DNA of 53,010 nt from an uncultured Bacilli bacterium (GCA_944369075.1 CALVXK010000002.1:1-53010), one strand, 5' to 3'; shown: positions 14,173-24,737, counted from the first letter of the stretch. Made by a program: numbers and translations. The notes: generated by a model not told the origin, from the sequence alone.

Positions 14173-16064
14173 TAGATTAACCTATTTTTTCTTAAATACA
14201 TTATTAAAACATTTATATCAGAAGGATTTACTCCACTAATTCTAGATGCTTGCCCAATTGTTTTTGGCCTAATCGCATCAAATTTTTGTCTAGCCTCTAA
14301 AGCTAATCCATCCAAATGTAAATAATCAATATCAGATTTAATCTCAATATTGTCTAATTTATGCAATTTTTCTGCCTCTTTTCTTTGATTTAAAATATAG
14401 CCTTCGTATTTTACATAAATTTCAACTTGTTCTTCTCCAATATGATCTAATTTTATATCGTCAGGAATATCAAGATATTTTTTTAATTCCTTGAAAGTCA
14501 CACCATTTCTTTTTAATACTTCTTTTGCACTTACACCATAAGTCAATTTCTCATATCCAAGAGATGATAAATATTCATTAATAGGTGACTTTTCCCCAAA
14601 ATAAGTTGTTTCTAGAATCTTAAAAATAATAGACATTGCATTTTTCTTTTCTAGAAACTTATTGTATCTTTCATCGCTTACTAAACCTAACTCATGAGCT
14701 TTAGGAAGAAGCCTAAAATCAGCATTATCATGTCTAAGCAAAAGTCTATATTCAGCTCTAGAAGAAAGAAGTCTATAAGGTTCATTTGTTCCTTTTGTGA
14801 TTAAGTCATCGATCATAACACCGATATAAGCTTCATCTCTTTGTAAAACGAAAGGAGGTTTATTATCGATATATAAAGATGCATTTACCCCAGCCATTAA
14901 GCCTAAACCTGCAGCTTCTTCATATCCGCTAGTTCCACAAATTTGTCCAGAAATAAATAGACCTTTATATTTTTTTGTCATTAAAGAATTGTCAAATTCT
15001 AATGGATCTAACGCATCATACTCAATTGCATATGCATATTTTAAGATTTTTGCATTTTCTAAGCCTGGTAAAGAATGAACCATTTCGATTTGAACGTCTT
15101 CAGGCATTGATGTAGAAAATCCTTGCAAATAGATGGAGTTATTATCATAACTTTCAGGCTCTAAAAATAATTGATGTCTTGGTTTATCTGCAAAACGAAC
15201 GATTTTATCTTCGATTGATGGGCAATATCTTGGTCCAACCCCTTCTACTAAACCACCATACATTGCACTATCTTTTAAATGTGCTCTAATTATTTCGTGA
15301 GTTTTTGGTGTTGTATAAATAAGATAGCAAGGTTTTTGCTTTTCTAAAGGAATGAAATCAGTAGATTCGTATGAAAATCCTTGATCATCGACATTTCCAT
15401 ATTGAATTTCGGTCTTTGAAAAATCTATAGATTCCTTTGCAATTCTTTGAGGAGTACCTGTTTTTAATCTTTGCAAACGTAATCCCATTTTTCTTAAATT
15501 ATCTGATAATCCAATGGAAGGTTTTTCACCATCTGGACCACCCATTTCCTTATGATGACCTCTTAAAATATCAGAGTTCATATAAGTTCCGGTTGCTAAA
15601 ATTACAGCTTTGGAATAAATTTTTCTTCCATCTTTTAATAAAACGCCTTGAACTTCAGTTTCATTATGAATTAAATCTAAAACTTCGCCTTCTAAAATAT
15701 CTAGATTTGGGGTATTAAGAAGATGCTCTTGCATATTGTGTGGATATCTTTTTTTATCAGCTTGAGCCCTTAAACATTGAACACCAGCGCCTTTTTTAGT
15801 GTTAAGCATTTTCATTTGAAGATATTCTTGGTCAGCACATTTACCCATATATCCACCAAGAGCATCTATTTCACGAACAACAATTCCTTTAGCACTACCA
15901 CCAATAGATGGATTGCAAGGCATATTTGAAGCCATCTTAAAATTTAATGTAATAAGAAGTGTTTTCTTATTCATCCTTGCTGTAGCTAAACATGCTTCAT
16001 TACCAGCATGTCCACCACCAACAACTATTACATCGTATTCGTTTTTTATATTTTCGTTTAGCAT
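14172..16064 (-). CDS. mnmG: tRNA uridine-34 5-carboxymethylaminomethyl synthesis enzyme MnmG
   Basis: FAD-dependent MnmG (GidA) acts with MnmE on wobble uridines. N-terminal dinucleotide motif GGGHAG (residues 16-21), the NPSIGG motif near 53-58, GPRYCPSIEDK near 285, and the C-terminal QASRISGV segment near residue 607 are present. 630 residues is full length. It begins one base after the sufB stop, linking the SUF operon with the mnmG-rsmG-parAB block on the same strand. Confidence 0.97.
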   Translation of the reverse strand: MLNENIKNEYDVIVVGGGHAGNEACLATARMNKKTLLITLNFKMASNMPCNPSIGGSAKGIVVREIDALGGYMGKCADQEYLQMKMLNTKKGAGVQCLRAQADKKRYPHNMQEHLLNTPNLDILEGEVLDLIHNETEVQGVLLKDGRKIYSKAVILATGTYMNSDILRGHHKEMGGPDGEKPSIGLSDNLRKMGLRLQRLKTGTPQRIAKESIDFSKTEIQYGNVDDQGFSYESTDFIPLEKQKPCYLIYTTPKTHEIIRAHLKDSAMYGGLVEGVGPRYCPSIEDKIVRFADKPRHQLFLEPESYDNNSIYLQGFSTSMPEDVQIEMVHSLPGLENAKILKYAYAIEYDALDPLEFDNSLMTKKYKGLFISGQICGTSGYEEAAGLGLMAGVNASLYIDNKPPFVLQRDEAYIGVMIDDLITKGTNEPYRLLSSRAEYRLLLRHDNADFRLLPKAHELGLVSDERYNKFLEKKNAMSIIFKILETTYFGEKSPINEYLSSLGYEKLTYGVSAKEVLKRNGVTFKELKKYLDIPDDIKLDHIGEEQVEIYVKYEGYILNQRKEAEKLHKLDNIEIKSDIDYLHLDGLALEARQKFDAIRPKTIGQASRISGVNPSDINVLIMYLRKNRLI

Positions 16065-16065
16065 T

Positions 16066-17466
16066 TTAACCTATACTATCATCCATATCTAATTTAATTA
16101 ATTGATTTAACTCAACAGCATATTCCATAGGAAGTTCTTTTGAAAAAGGTTCAATAAAACCTAGGACAATCATTTGTGTAGCATCTTTTTTCGAAATACC
16201 CCTACTCATAAGATAGAATAATTGATCCTCATCGATTTTAGAAACAGTAGCTTCATGTTCTAAGTAAGAAGAATTATTATGAACTTCGTTTTTAGGAATA
16301 GTGTCTGATTTAGAATAATCATCAAGAATTAAAGTATCACATTCAATATGTGTTTTTGAATTTGTAGCTTCTTTTTTAATTCTTGCAGTTCCTCTATAAT
16401 TCGAAGTTCCTCCACCTTTTACAATAGACTTAGAAATAATTGATGAGGAAGTATTTATTGCCTCATGAATCATTCTAGCTCCGGCATCTTGATATTGACC
16501 TTCACCAGCAACTGCAATAGAAATGCAAAGTCCTTTGGCACCTTCACCTTTTAAGATACAAGCAGGATATTTCATATTGATTTGTGAACCAATATTTCCA
16601 TCTATCCATTCCATTGTAGCATTTTCGTAGACATTTGCTCTTTTTGTTACTAAATTTACTATATTATTTGACCAGTTTTGAACAGTGGAATATCTACATT
16701 TACCATTTTTATGAACAATAATTTCAACAACCGCGGCATGAAGCGATTCTTTGGAATAAATTGGGGCGGTACAGCCTTCAACATAATGTACGTCTGCACC
16801 TTCATCAACAATAATTAAAGTCCTTTCGAATTGCCCTGTTTTTTCATTATTTATTCTAAAATATGATTGAAGAGGTTTTTCTAACTTTACTCCTTTTGGA
16901 ACATAAATAAACGAACCACCACTCCAAACTGCACCATTTAATGCGCTATATTTATTATCAGCAACATTTATAACAGTTCCAAAATATTTTTTTACTAAAT
17001 CAGGATAAAGCTTTAAAGCCATATCTGTTGAAAGAAAAATAACACCCTTTTCTTCAACTTCTTTAAGCATATTATGGTATACCATTTCACTTTCATATTG
17101 AGTCGATGCACCAGCTAAATATTTTTGTTCGGCTTCTGGAATACCTAACTTATTAAATGTATTTTTAATTTCATCTGGAACTTCTTCCCAAGAAGATCCT
17201 TCTTTTTTAGAATAACGAGTAAAGTAAGTATATGAGTCAAAATCAAGAAAAGATAAATCTGGCCCAAAAGAAGGTTGTGGCATTTTTATAAATTTACGAT
17301 AAGCATCAAGTCTATAATTTAGCATCCATTCAGGTTCATCTTTTGCTTTAGAAATAGCTCTAACTACTTCTTCAGATAAGCCTTTCCCGGTTGTAAAAAT
17401 AGATTTAGCATCATCCTTAAAATCATATTTCTCTCTATTTAAGTCAATATCTTTTATATTACTCAT
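16066..17466 (-). CDS. sufB: Fe-S cluster scaffold protein SufB
   Basis: Core scaffold of the SufBC2D complex that assembles Fe-S clusters. It has the N-terminal SufB region ([16 protein letters not shown] near 45) and the beta-helix core with NKNEV-like [14 protein letters not shown] near 400 and the [10 protein letters not shown](TQM) ending. Length is about 466, typical. The start at 17466 overlaps the stop of sufU; an ATG four codons upstream (17478) is possible but has no ribosome binding site. Confidence 0.96.
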   Translation of the reverse strand: MSNIKDIDLNREKYDFKDDAKSIFTTGKGLSEEVVRAISKAKDEPEWMLNYRLDAYRKFIKMPQPSFGPDLSFLDFDSYTYFTRYSKKEGSSWEEVPDEIKNTFNKLGIPEAEQKYLAGASTQYESEMVYHNMLKEVEEKGVIFLSTDMALKLYPDLVKKYFGTVINVADNKYSALNGAVWSGGSFIYVPKGVKLEKPLQSYFRINNEKTGQFERTLIIVDEGADVHYVEGCTAPIYSKESLHAAVVEIIVHKNGKCRYSTVQNWSNNIVNLVTKRANVYENATMEWIDGNIGSQINMKYPACILKGEGAKGLCISIAVAGEGQYQDAGARMIHEAINTSSSIISKSIVKGGGTSNYRGTARIKKEATNSKTHIECDTLILDDYSKSDTIPKNEVHNNSSYLEHEATVSKIDEDQLFYLMSRGISKKDATQMIVLGFIEPFSKELPMEYAVELNQLIKLDMDDSIG

Positions 17467-17899
17467 CTTCTTCACCATTAATTATTTTTGATATACCTTG
17501 TGCACCTAAAGAAGCACATTTAATTCTTGCAGCTTGTTTATAAGTTTCGCTAAAAGCATTAAGTTCTTCTAGCACTTCTTCATCATAAGGTTTTTCGTGT
17601 AACATATTTTCATATTGTTCGATAATATACAAGGCTTCTTTTTCGCTTTTACCCTTAACCATCTCACATAAAATATCTGTTGAGGAAGTAGAAATTGCAC
17701 AAGCAACGCCATCAAAAACAGCATCTTTTATAATTCCGTTTTCAATATCTAAATAAATAATAATATCATCGATACATGAATCACTATCCATTCTAATGGC
17801 TTTATATTTAGTTTTATCATCAGGAGTTTTTTTATTATCTGGAGTAGAGTAATGCTCCAAAATAATTTCTCTTTTCATATCATTAGTTAAAGTAGGCAT
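17459..17899 (-). CDS. sufU: SufU sulfur-transfer/scaffold protein
   Basis: Zinc-containing SufU accepts sulfur from SufS in Gram-positive SUF systems. Conserved pieces are SCIDD near residue 45 (an unusual form of the CGD motif), [17 protein letters not shown] near 75, and KCASLG near 131. The three ligand-type cysteines of SufU are therefore present. 146 residues is normal. The ATG follows AGGAGG and overlaps the end of sufS by 17 bases. Confidence 0.93.
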   Translation of the reverse strand: MPTLTNDMKREIILEHYSTPDNKKTPDDKTKYKAIRMDSDSCIDDIIIYLDIENGIIKDAVFDGVACAISTSSTDILCEMVKGKSEKEALYIIEQYENMLHEKPYDEEVLEELNAFSETYKQAARIKCASLGAQGISKIINGEEDE

Positions 17900-19112
17900 C
17901 TAAGAAATTTCCTCCTTCTTTCAAAGCGTTCACTAAAATATCTATATCATTTTTATCGTTATAGAAATAAGTAGAGACACGAATGGTTCCAAAAACCTTT
18001 AATCTTTCTTTTAAAAGTTTTGCACAATGTTCGCCGCTTCTTACACAAATTCCTTTGGAATTTAAATAAGAAGCTTCATCTTGAGCAAAAACTCCTTTAA
18101 CATTAAGAGTAATTATACCAGAATCAGCGTGTTCGTTATAAATTATAACGTTTTCTAAATCTTTTAATTTAGAAATTGCATAATCATGAAGTTCTATATC
18201 ATGTTTTTCAATTTCATCCATTCCAATAGATTCTAAATAAGTTAATGCAGCGTCTAAGCCATAAATTCCGGCTAAATTTTGTGTACCTGCTTCAAATTTT
18301 GCAGGTGGCTCTAAATAAGCAACATTTCCACACATATCAAAACGAGCATTATCTCCTCCACCAGTCATAAATGGATCCATTTTTTTAAGTAAATCAAATT
18401 TACCATATAAGACTCCTATACCAGTAGGTCCACATAATTTATGGCCTGAAAAAGATAAAAAATCACAGTCTAAGTCTTTAACATCTATTTTAATATGTGG
18501 TGCGCTTTGCGCAGCATCGCATACTACAATTGCACCATATTTATGGGCAATTTTTGACATTGCTTTTATATCAATTTTATATCCTAAAACATTAGTTATT
18601 TGAGCAATCGAAACTACTTTTGTATTGTTAGTAATAACTTTTTCTAAATTTTCAGGTGTACATCTTCCTTCTCCATCTAAAGGAATATATTTTATTGTTG
18701 CTCCAGTCATTTCGCTAACTTTAAACCAAGGTAAGACGTTAGAAGCATGCTCGGCTTCTGTTAATAAAATTTCGTCCCCTTTTTTTAAATATTTAATACC
18801 ATAGCCAAAAGCAACAAGATTTAAAGACATAGAAGTCCCACTAGTGAAAACTATTTCATGAGTTTCAGCATTTATAAATTTTGCAACATGGGCTCTTGAA
18901 TGTTCTACTTTTTGATCAACATGGTAAGCAATATCATAATCTCCACGATGGGCATTAGCTCCATCTTCTAAATAATAAGAAGAACACGCATCAATAACAC
19001 ATTTAGGCTTAAAAGCAGTCGCTGCATTATCTAAATAAACAAATGGTTTACCATCATTTTTATGATTTTCGAAAATAGGAAAATCCTTTCTAATTTTAGC
19101 TACATCTAACAT
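17883..19112 (-). CDS. sufS: Cysteine desulfurase SufS
   Basis: PLP enzyme that mobilises sulfur from cysteine for cluster building. Lys225 in SFSGHKLCGPTG binds PLP; Cys363 in CVRSGEHCAKLL carries the persulfide; the EHASNVLPW motif near 121 and the QITNVLG motif near 171 also match SufS. 409 residues is standard. GGAG precedes the ATG, two bases after the sufD stop. Confidence 0.97.
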   Translation of the reverse strand: MLDVAKIRKDFPIFENHKNDGKPFVYLDNAATAFKPKCVIDACSSYYLEDGANAHRGDYDIAYHVDQKVEHSRAHVAKFINAETHEIVFTSGTSMSLNLVAFGYGIKYLKKGDEILLTEAEHASNVLPWFKVSEMTGATIKYIPLDGEGRCTPENLEKVITNNTKVVSIAQITNVLGYKIDIKAMSKIAHKYGAIVVCDAAQSAPHIKIDVKDLDCDFLSFSGHKLCGPTGIGVLYGKFDLLKKMDPFMTGGGDNARFDMCGNVAYLEPPAKFEAGTQNLAGIYGLDAALTYLESIGMDEIEKHDIELHDYAISKLKDLENVIIYNEHADSGIITLNVKGVFAQDEASYLNSKGICVRSGEHCAKLLKERLKVFGTIRVSTYFYNDKNDIDILVNALKEGGNFLDAYFN

Positions 19113-19114
19113 TA

Positions 19115-19897
19115 TTAAAATTCTCCTTCAATTAAACCGATAATTTTTTCTTCATCCTCTTTTGAAAAATGTTTTGAAATAGGAAGAAGATATCCTAAAG
19201 TTATTAAATTTCTTGCTTCTTTTAAAGAAATTCCTCTAGATAAAAGATAGTAAACATACTCGTCTTTTAAAGAGCCGATAGCACAAGCATGTTTAGCAAT
19301 AACATCATTACAATCAATCTTTAAAATTGGATTGGCAATAGCTTTAGCCTCATCATCAAAAACAATAACTTTAGCTTTTTGGTTAGCGTTTGCTTTAACA
19401 CTATTTTTAAAGATGTGAGATGTACCATTTATCTTTATCATTGACAAATCTTTACTAACCCCATAAGCATCTAGTTCTGAAAAAGTTCTTCCAACCTTAT
19501 GGTTAAAAGAAATATCATAATTTTTCTTTTCGTCGTTTTTAGATAAAACACCTAAATGAAATGAAGAAGAAGCATTTTCCTGATCTAAGTCAACGATACT
19601 TTTAAAAGTAATTGAATTATTGAATAAATCAACAACATAGATATTAAAATTAGTTCCACGTGAAACATTTGCATGTAACTCTACGTTCTCAATTTCATGT
19701 TTTACTATAATTCTAAGGTTTAAATTCGAATCCTTTCCTAAATTGAAATAAATCTTATTTTCTTTTGAAGAAAGCTCTAAATCTAAGGTTACGTTTGAAT
19801 TATCTTGAAGCAAAAAAGATGAAGGATTTTCATCCTTTAAATTGACATTATAATTACTTTCTCCTTCAAGAAAATACGAGGTCACTTTATTTAACAT
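19115..19897 (-). CDS. sufD: SufD, short form
   Basis: Partner of SufB and SufC in the Fe-S assembly complex. The SufB/D family core is recognisable from the C-terminal GSLKDEYVYYLLSRGISLKEARNLITLGYL segment, read in two parts around residues 216-245. At 260 residues it is much shorter than the roughly 430-residue SufD of Bacillus, lacking most of the N-terminal half, but the core and C-terminal helix are intact, so it is probably a reduced functional subunit. The start at 19897 follows AAAGGAAG and overlaps the sufC stop by 11 bases. A parS-like site lies inside the gene. Confidence 0.9.
   Translation of the reverse strand: MLNKVTSYFLEGESNYNVNLKDENPSSFLLQDNSNVTLDLELSSKENKIYFNLGKDSNLNLRIIVKHEIENVELHANVSRGTNFNIYVVDLFNNSITFKSIVDLDQENASSSFHLGVLSKNDEKKNYDISFNHKVGRTFSELDAYGVSKDLSMIKINGTSHIFKNSVKANANQKAKVIVFDDEAKAIANPILKIDCNDVIAKHACAIGSLKDEYVYYLLSRGISLKEARNLITLGYLLPISKHFSKEDEEKIIGLIEGEF
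19652..19667. promoter_or_regulatory. parS site within sufD
   Basis: AGTTCCACGTGAAACA matches the parS consensus (TGTTYCACGTGRAACA) at 15 of 16 positions. Bacillus parS sites are also often within genes. It is the best match in the window. Confidence 0.75.
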
Positions 19898-20723
19898 CTT
19901 TAATAACTTCCTTTGTTGCACAAACGCCGATTGAAACCTTATTCATTGGTTTATTAGTTTCTTCTTTTTTAATAAGAATACCTAACTCTTTTTCAATCCA
20001 TTCATAACCTTCATTATCTATTTTTGAAATTAATGAAGCATCGCCTTCTTCTACGATTCTTCCATTAATCATAACCGCTGCTCTATCTGGTTTAACAAGT
20101 TCAAATAAACGAGCATAGTGAGAAATAATTAAAAAACCTGTATTTTTAGATTCTTTTTGAGCATTAATGCATTTTGAAACAATATTAATAGCATCAACAT
20201 CTAATCCTGAATCTATTTCATCAAGCATAGCAATATCAGGATTTAAAAGTAAAAGTTGTAATATTTCGTTTCTTTTCTTTTCTCCACCTGAAAAGCCATC
20301 ATTTAAATTTCTATTTACCATATCAAAAGGGAGATTAACCTCTTTACATGTATCTTCTAATTTTTTATAGAATTCAAATAATTTAATCTTATTATCACGA
20401 TGAGCATTAATTGCTCCTTTGAAAAAATCAGCGCTAACTACACCTGGAATTTCGGCTGGATTTTGGAAAGCCAAAAATAAGCCAGCTTTACTTCTTTCAT
20501 CCACCTTTAAAGATAATAAATCTTTTCCATCGTATTCAATGCTTCCTGAAGTAACTTTATATCTAGGATTGCCCATTAATACAGCTAAAAGTGTTGATTT
20601 ACCATGACCATTAGGACCAAGTAAGGCGAGGGTTTCACCTTTATTAATCGTTAGATTTACACCTTTTAAGATTTGATTTCCTTCTACTTCTGCACAAAGA
20701 TCTTTTATTACTAACTTTTCCAT
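19887..20723 (-). CDS. sufC: SufC ATPase
   Basis: ABC-type ATPase that powers SufBC2D. Walker A GPNGHGKST (residues 36-44), signature FSGGEKKR (144-151) and Walker B/D-loop LDEIDSGLD (167-175) are canonical. About 278 residues, a little longer than usual because of a C-terminal tail. The start MEKLVIKDL at 20723 has AAGGAAA in front; an upstream in-frame extension of 22 residues is unconserved. First gene of the operon sufC-sufD-sufS-sufU-sufB, the standard Firmicutes order. Confidence 0.96.
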   Translation of the reverse strand: MEKLVIKDLCAEVEGNQILKGVNLTINKGETLALLGPNGHGKSTLLAVLMGNPRYKVTSGSIEYDGKDLLSLKVDERSKAGLFLAFQNPAEIPGVVSADFFKGAINAHRDNKIKLFEFYKKLEDTCKEVNLPFDMVNRNLNDGFSGGEKKRNEILQLLLLNPDIAMLDEIDSGLDVDAINIVSKCINAQKESKNTGFLIISHYARLFELVKPDRAAVMINGRIVEEGDASLISKIDNEGYEWIEKELGILIKKEETNKPMNKVSIGVCATKEVIKDVK

Positions 20724-20824
20724 AAATAATTTCCTTATTAAATCCAAAAAATTATATAAAAATAGCATTATTTTATCAAACGATATCACTTGTAAATCTT
20801 AGATTTTAACTCGAATATTCTTTA

Positions 20825-20853
20825 TTGAAACTTTTATACTTATAGTATAAAAT
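20825..20853 (+). promoter_or_regulatory. Promoter of the lipoprotein operon
   Basis: TTGAAA, 17-base spacer, TAAAAT; each hexamer differs from consensus at one position. A small dyad (ATACT TAT AGTAT) lies inside the spacer. Predicted start near 20860, leaving a leader of about 44 bases with GGAAGGA before the ATG. Confidence 0.65.
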
Positions 20854-20903
20854 TATACCGCTATTGCAAAATAGACTTTTTTGACTATACGGAAGGACGA
20901 AAT

Positions 20904-22850
20904 ATGAAGAAAACGACTAAATCAATGATATTAGCATTAACTGCCCTTTCATCCATAGCATTAAGCGCTTGCGGAATCTCCCCTAAAGAAGACTTCGTAA
21001 TCGATTATACCTATGATTCACCTAATGGCGAATCTACTACAAGTGAAATCACAGCCCAAGACGTTCTTGATAGATATTTAAATCAAGAAGGAACAACGGC
21101 TGCACAAGCTTATTATAACGCTATGTATGAAGTTGCTTTAAGAAAAGTCTTTGAAGATGAAAATGGTAAATTCCATGAATATTTAAGCGAAGTTCAAGCT
21201 GACGCTAATCAAGACGTTGCTGAAGCAAAAGATAGTGCTAATGAAGCAGATACATCTTGGGAAGATTACTTAATCAACACTCTTAACATTAAGGGTGATA
21301 ATTTAAGTGTCGAAGAAAGAGAGCATCAATACTATTTACAATGTGAAACCACTGCTATGAAAGAAAAAGTTTCTGATGAATTCTATGAAACATTCAAACA
21401 ATGGGATCCAAGCAAAGATACAGCTTCACAAGAAGATATCGATGAATTCAATATGGTTTATGGTGAAAACGGATATATTAATAAAAAAGTCCCATACCAT
21501 GTTAGAGATATTTTAATCAAAGTCGATGCTGATGCTAGCGATTATACTAGAGGTGAAATCTCTTCAACTAACGCTCAAGATATTTACGATTTACTTAATG
21601 AACTTGTTAGATCAAATACAACAACAAATACTTATGGTGATATCGCAAGAAGAATGAGTGATGATACAGCTAGTGCTGCAACACTTGGTGAACACTTAAT
21701 GGATCTTGATACTTCTTTTATCAATGAATTTAAATTAGGTGTATATACTTACGATGCTTTAATTAACGAGACAGTTATCGATAACGAAACAAATAGAGCT
21801 CGTATTGAACAATTTACAATGCCACAAAACGTTGAACAAGAATTAAGTCACGTTGGTGTTACTTATATTCCATATGAAGCTGCTTTTTTATTAAATCAAT
21901 ATAAAAACACCGAAAGTGTCATTGATCCTACAACAGGTCAAGAATTAAGTGTCAACGAAGGTAACGCAGATTATTACCCAAGAAATATTATTTTCAATAA
22001 GTATTTCAACTCTCATAACGTTTCATTTATTACTAATATGAAAGTTGATTCTAGCGATCCAACTAATGATTACACTTATACCGACACTGGAGCTACCGTT
22101 AAAACTGATATTGATGCTGATGGTAACTATAAACTAAATACCGAACCTTATTTTGCAGAAGGAACAAGTGAAGCAAATCACTTCAGAGAAATTCCTGGCT
22201 TAGAATACCCTGTTCTTTGCGATGAAAAAGGAAACCCAATTTTAGTTTCTAGATCCGAAACAAGTAATGCAGGTATTCACTTTGTTGTCATTGAAAAATC
22301 AGCTCTTGAAACAACAACAGATGATACTCCACTTAATGCTTACTACGCACCATTAACTCCAATTACTCAAAACGGTGTTGATCCTTCTACTGGTGATAAA
22401 TATTACAACCCAGACTTCCCAACTGATGAAAACGGAAATCAAATTACAACATATGTTAATAACTCATTAACATTATCTGTTGAAGGCTATAACGAAAGAG
22501 TTTCAACATTAAAAGATAAATATGAATCTTATACTTCAACTCAAAAAGATTTCCAATTATTCCAATGGGTTACAGAAGGAAACTTCAAAGCTGCAAACCA
22601 AGCTATTCAAGATAAAATTGATCAATATATCGAATATTCAATGTTAAATGTTGATGCAACTAACGAACAAAAATTAATCGATTCTTGGAACGATTATAAC
22701 AACACAATCATTGAACAAGAAAACGCAAGACAAATGGGATTAATTCCAGAAACTTGTGCAATTCACTTCGGTGATCCTGAATATTATAGTGAAGGAAGAC
22801 TTTGTTACTATACAACAAGTGCTAATCCTTCAACAGGAACTAATGAATAA
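20904..22850 (+). CDS. Large lipoprotein with a parvulin-like (PrsA-type) core
   Basis: Secreted, lipid-anchored protein of 648 residues. Signal peptide residues 1-22 end in lipobox LSAC with Cys23. The region YHVRDILIKV at residues 198-207, a DIARRMSDD stretch near 246-254, LGEHLMDLD near 261, and GIHFVVIEKS near 457-466 follow the order of parvulin peptidyl-prolyl isomerase motifs, though with a large insertion. I infer a PrsA-like foldase for exported proteins. Family assignment is by motif order only. GGAAGGA supports the ATG. It is followed after 18 bases by a second lipoprotein. Confidence 0.7.
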   Translation: MKKTTKSMILALTALSSIALSACGISPKEDFVIDYTYDSPNGESTTSEITAQDVLDRYLNQEGTTAAQAYYNAMYEVALRKVFEDENGKFHEYLSEVQADANQDVAEAKDSANEADTSWEDYLINTLNIKGDNLSVEEREHQYYLQCETTAMKEKVSDEFYETFKQWDPSKDTASQEDIDEFNMVYGENGYINKKVPYHVRDILIKVDADASDYTRGEISSTNAQDIYDLLNELVRSNTTTNTYGDIARRMSDDTASAATLGEHLMDLDTSFINEFKLGVYTYDALINETVIDNETNRARIEQFTMPQNVEQELSHVGVTYIPYEAAFLLNQYKNTESVIDPTTGQELSVNEGNADYYPRNIIFNKYFNSHNVSFITNMKVDSSDPTNDYTYTDTGATVKTDIDADGNYKLNTEPYFAEGTSEANHFREIPGLEYPVLCDEKGNPILVSRSETSNAGIHFVVIEKSALETTTDDTPLNAYYAPLTPITQNGVDPSTGDKYYNPDFPTDENGNQITTYVNNSLTLSVEGYNERVSTLKDKYESYTSTQKDFQLFQWVTEGNFKAANQAIQDKIDQYIEYSMLNVDATNEQKLIDSWNDYNNTIIEQENARQMGLIPETCAIHFGDPEYYSEGRLCYYTTSANPSTGTNE

Positions 22851-22868
22851 TGGAGGTAGATTAAGATT

Positions 22869-24692
22869 ATGAAAAGAAAAGCAAAAATTGGTTTAGTAGT
22901 CTTGTCTGCTACATTACTTGTTACATCATGTTCAAAAGTTAGTGCTAATTTATTAAATCCTGACGATCCAATCGTCGTTGATCAAAGTGGCGCAACTATT
23001 GAAGTTGAAAATAACACTATTAACACTATCTTCAACACTATTAAAAACGGTGATTCATATGCTTCAAGTGTAAGCGATATGCTTAGCGAAGCTATTGCAA
23101 ACGCTTATATTGGAACTTATAAAGTAAATAGGGATGGAAATGTCTATATTGAAGAATTAGGTGAAAACCCAAGCGATTCTCAAATCCTTGAATTTGTTCA
23201 AAATCACAAATTCTATTGGAACTGGGAATCAACTTCAAATTCTGTTCAATATGAAGAAGAACCATCAAGTGCAAATATTAATGATTATAAAAATAGAATT
23301 AATGATTATATTGAACTTGTTCAAAAAGAAATCGTTAAAACTATCTATGATGAAGCTGTTGTAGCTACTTATCAAAAAAATAATCGTTTCTATGAATCTT
23401 TATACGCTAAATCAATTTATGAAAAAATGTATAAAATTTATGATGCTAATGGTCAAACCATTGATCCTTCCTTATTATATAGCACACCAGATTATAAAAA
23501 CGGTGAAAACAGATCTGAATTTGAAAGTGCAGGATTTACATTTGGTAAATTAGTCACAAGAGACTATAACCCAGATGAAGATTATAGAGCAATTATTGAA
23601 GGTGATACTCAATTACTACACCTCTACCACTATGTAGATTATATTAATAATTCAATTATTCCAGACATTATGTCTAAATTATTAACTCAATCTTACATTT
23701 TCGAAAGACAATACCAATCAATTGGTAGAACTCAAGCTAGACACTTAAATTTCATTAAGTTAACAAACAATTCTTCCAATAAAGCCGAACAAATGATGAC
23801 AGAGTTTGTCGATAGATTCTTATCTAAAGAAACAGAATCAAACGTTGACTTTACTCCATTAATTGAAGCTTGGATTGGTGATCACAATCAATTAAATTCT
23901 GATGAATCAACTTTAGATCCAGAAACAAAAGCTCAAGCTAAAGAACTTGCTGATGCAGTATTTGGAGAAGAACAAACAACTTTAGATAGTGAATATCAAA
24001 CATATATTGATGGAAAAACTGGTGCCGATTATCCACACTATCAAGGTTCACTTTATGGTGATATCATCGATGATTACTCATATTTAACAAATAACCCATA
24101 TACAAATGATACAAGTTTATATGATGGATTTGTTGAAATTGATGGCATTCCATATACTCCAGAAGAAGGCTTAAATTCAAAAATTGAGAATTTATCAACT
24201 ACTTCATACATTACAAATGCTTGGGGTGATTCTGGATCATTCGATGTTGGAAGTACCGATATTGTTAATAACCTCTTCTCTTATGGTTTATCAAGTGAAT
24301 TCACCACTGCAAAAAATGCTAATACAAACTTTGCAATGGATGGTTACTTCTTAAAACAATTCACTGTTGGAGGTCCAACATTCTTAAAGAAAATTCCTTA
24401 TTCTAACCCAATTGATTCAGTTATTTGGAACAATGAAAGTGATTATTATATCATTGAAGTTGTAGATCAAGTTTCTCTTTCCTCTCTTGCTATTGGTCCT
24501 GAAACTACTAGCGAAGAAAAAGCACAAATCGAAGATTATGCTAGAGAAATTGGCTATATTGTTGCAAGTGATACAACTTACACCAATAATGCATTAGTCT
24601 ATTACCTTGAACAATCTAATATTAATTACTACGATCAAGATGTATATGACTACTTCGAAACAACATATCCTGAATTATTTGAAGAAGATTAA
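22869..24692 (+). CDS. Second large lipoprotein, diverged relative of its neighbour
   Basis: 607-residue lipoprotein with signal peptide residues 1-20 and lipobox VTSC (Cys21). It has the same layout as the preceding protein: a helical, Asp/Tyr/Asn-rich N-terminal half, then ARHLNFIKL at residues 290-298 where the neighbour has HVRDILIKV, and a long C-terminal half. The parvulin motifs are much weaker, so it may be a non-catalytic partner. No other family was recognised. GGAGG precedes the ATG. A terminator ends the two-gene operon. Confidence 0.65.
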   Translation: MKRKAKIGLVVLSATLLVTSCSKVSANLLNPDDPIVVDQSGATIEVENNTINTIFNTIKNGDSYASSVSDMLSEAIANAYIGTYKVNRDGNVYIEELGENPSDSQILEFVQNHKFYWNWESTSNSVQYEEEPSSANINDYKNRINDYIELVQKEIVKTIYDEAVVATYQKNNRFYESLYAKSIYEKMYKIYDANGQTIDPSLLYSTPDYKNGENRSEFESAGFTFGKLVTRDYNPDEDYRAIIEGDTQLLHLYHYVDYINNSIIPDIMSKLLTQSYIFERQYQSIGRTQARHLNFIKLTNNSSNKAEQMMTEFVDRFLSKETESNVDFTPLIEAWIGDHNQLNSDESTLDPETKAQAKELADAVFGEEQTTLDSEYQTYIDGKTGADYPHYQGSLYGDIIDDYSYLTNNPYTNDTSLYDGFVEIDGIPYTPEEGLNSKIENLSTTSYITNAWGDSGSFDVGSTDIVNNLFSYGLSSEFTTAKNANTNFAMDGYFLKQFTVGGPTFLKKIPYSNPIDSVIWNNESDYYIIEVVDQVSLSSLAIGPETTSEEKAQIEDYAREIGYIVASDTTYTNNALVYYLEQSNINYYDQDVYDYFETTYPELFEED

Positions 24693-24702
24693 TAAGTAAT
24701 TT

Positions 24703-24737
24703 AAAACGCTATCACTTAAAATTGATAGCGTTTTTTC
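24703..24737 (+). terminator. Terminator of the lipoprotein operon
   Basis: AAAACGCTATCA pairs with TGATAGCGTTTT around an eight-base loop and runs into a T tract on the plus strand, 11 bases after the stop codon of the second lipoprotein. Confidence 0.9.

Noticed and set aside
11803..16064. Replication origin within the parAB-mnmG block
   Set aside because: No dnaA or dnaN gene, rpmH or rnpA, and no cluster of TTATCCACA-like boxes was seen, so origin proximity is plausible but the origin itself is not here.
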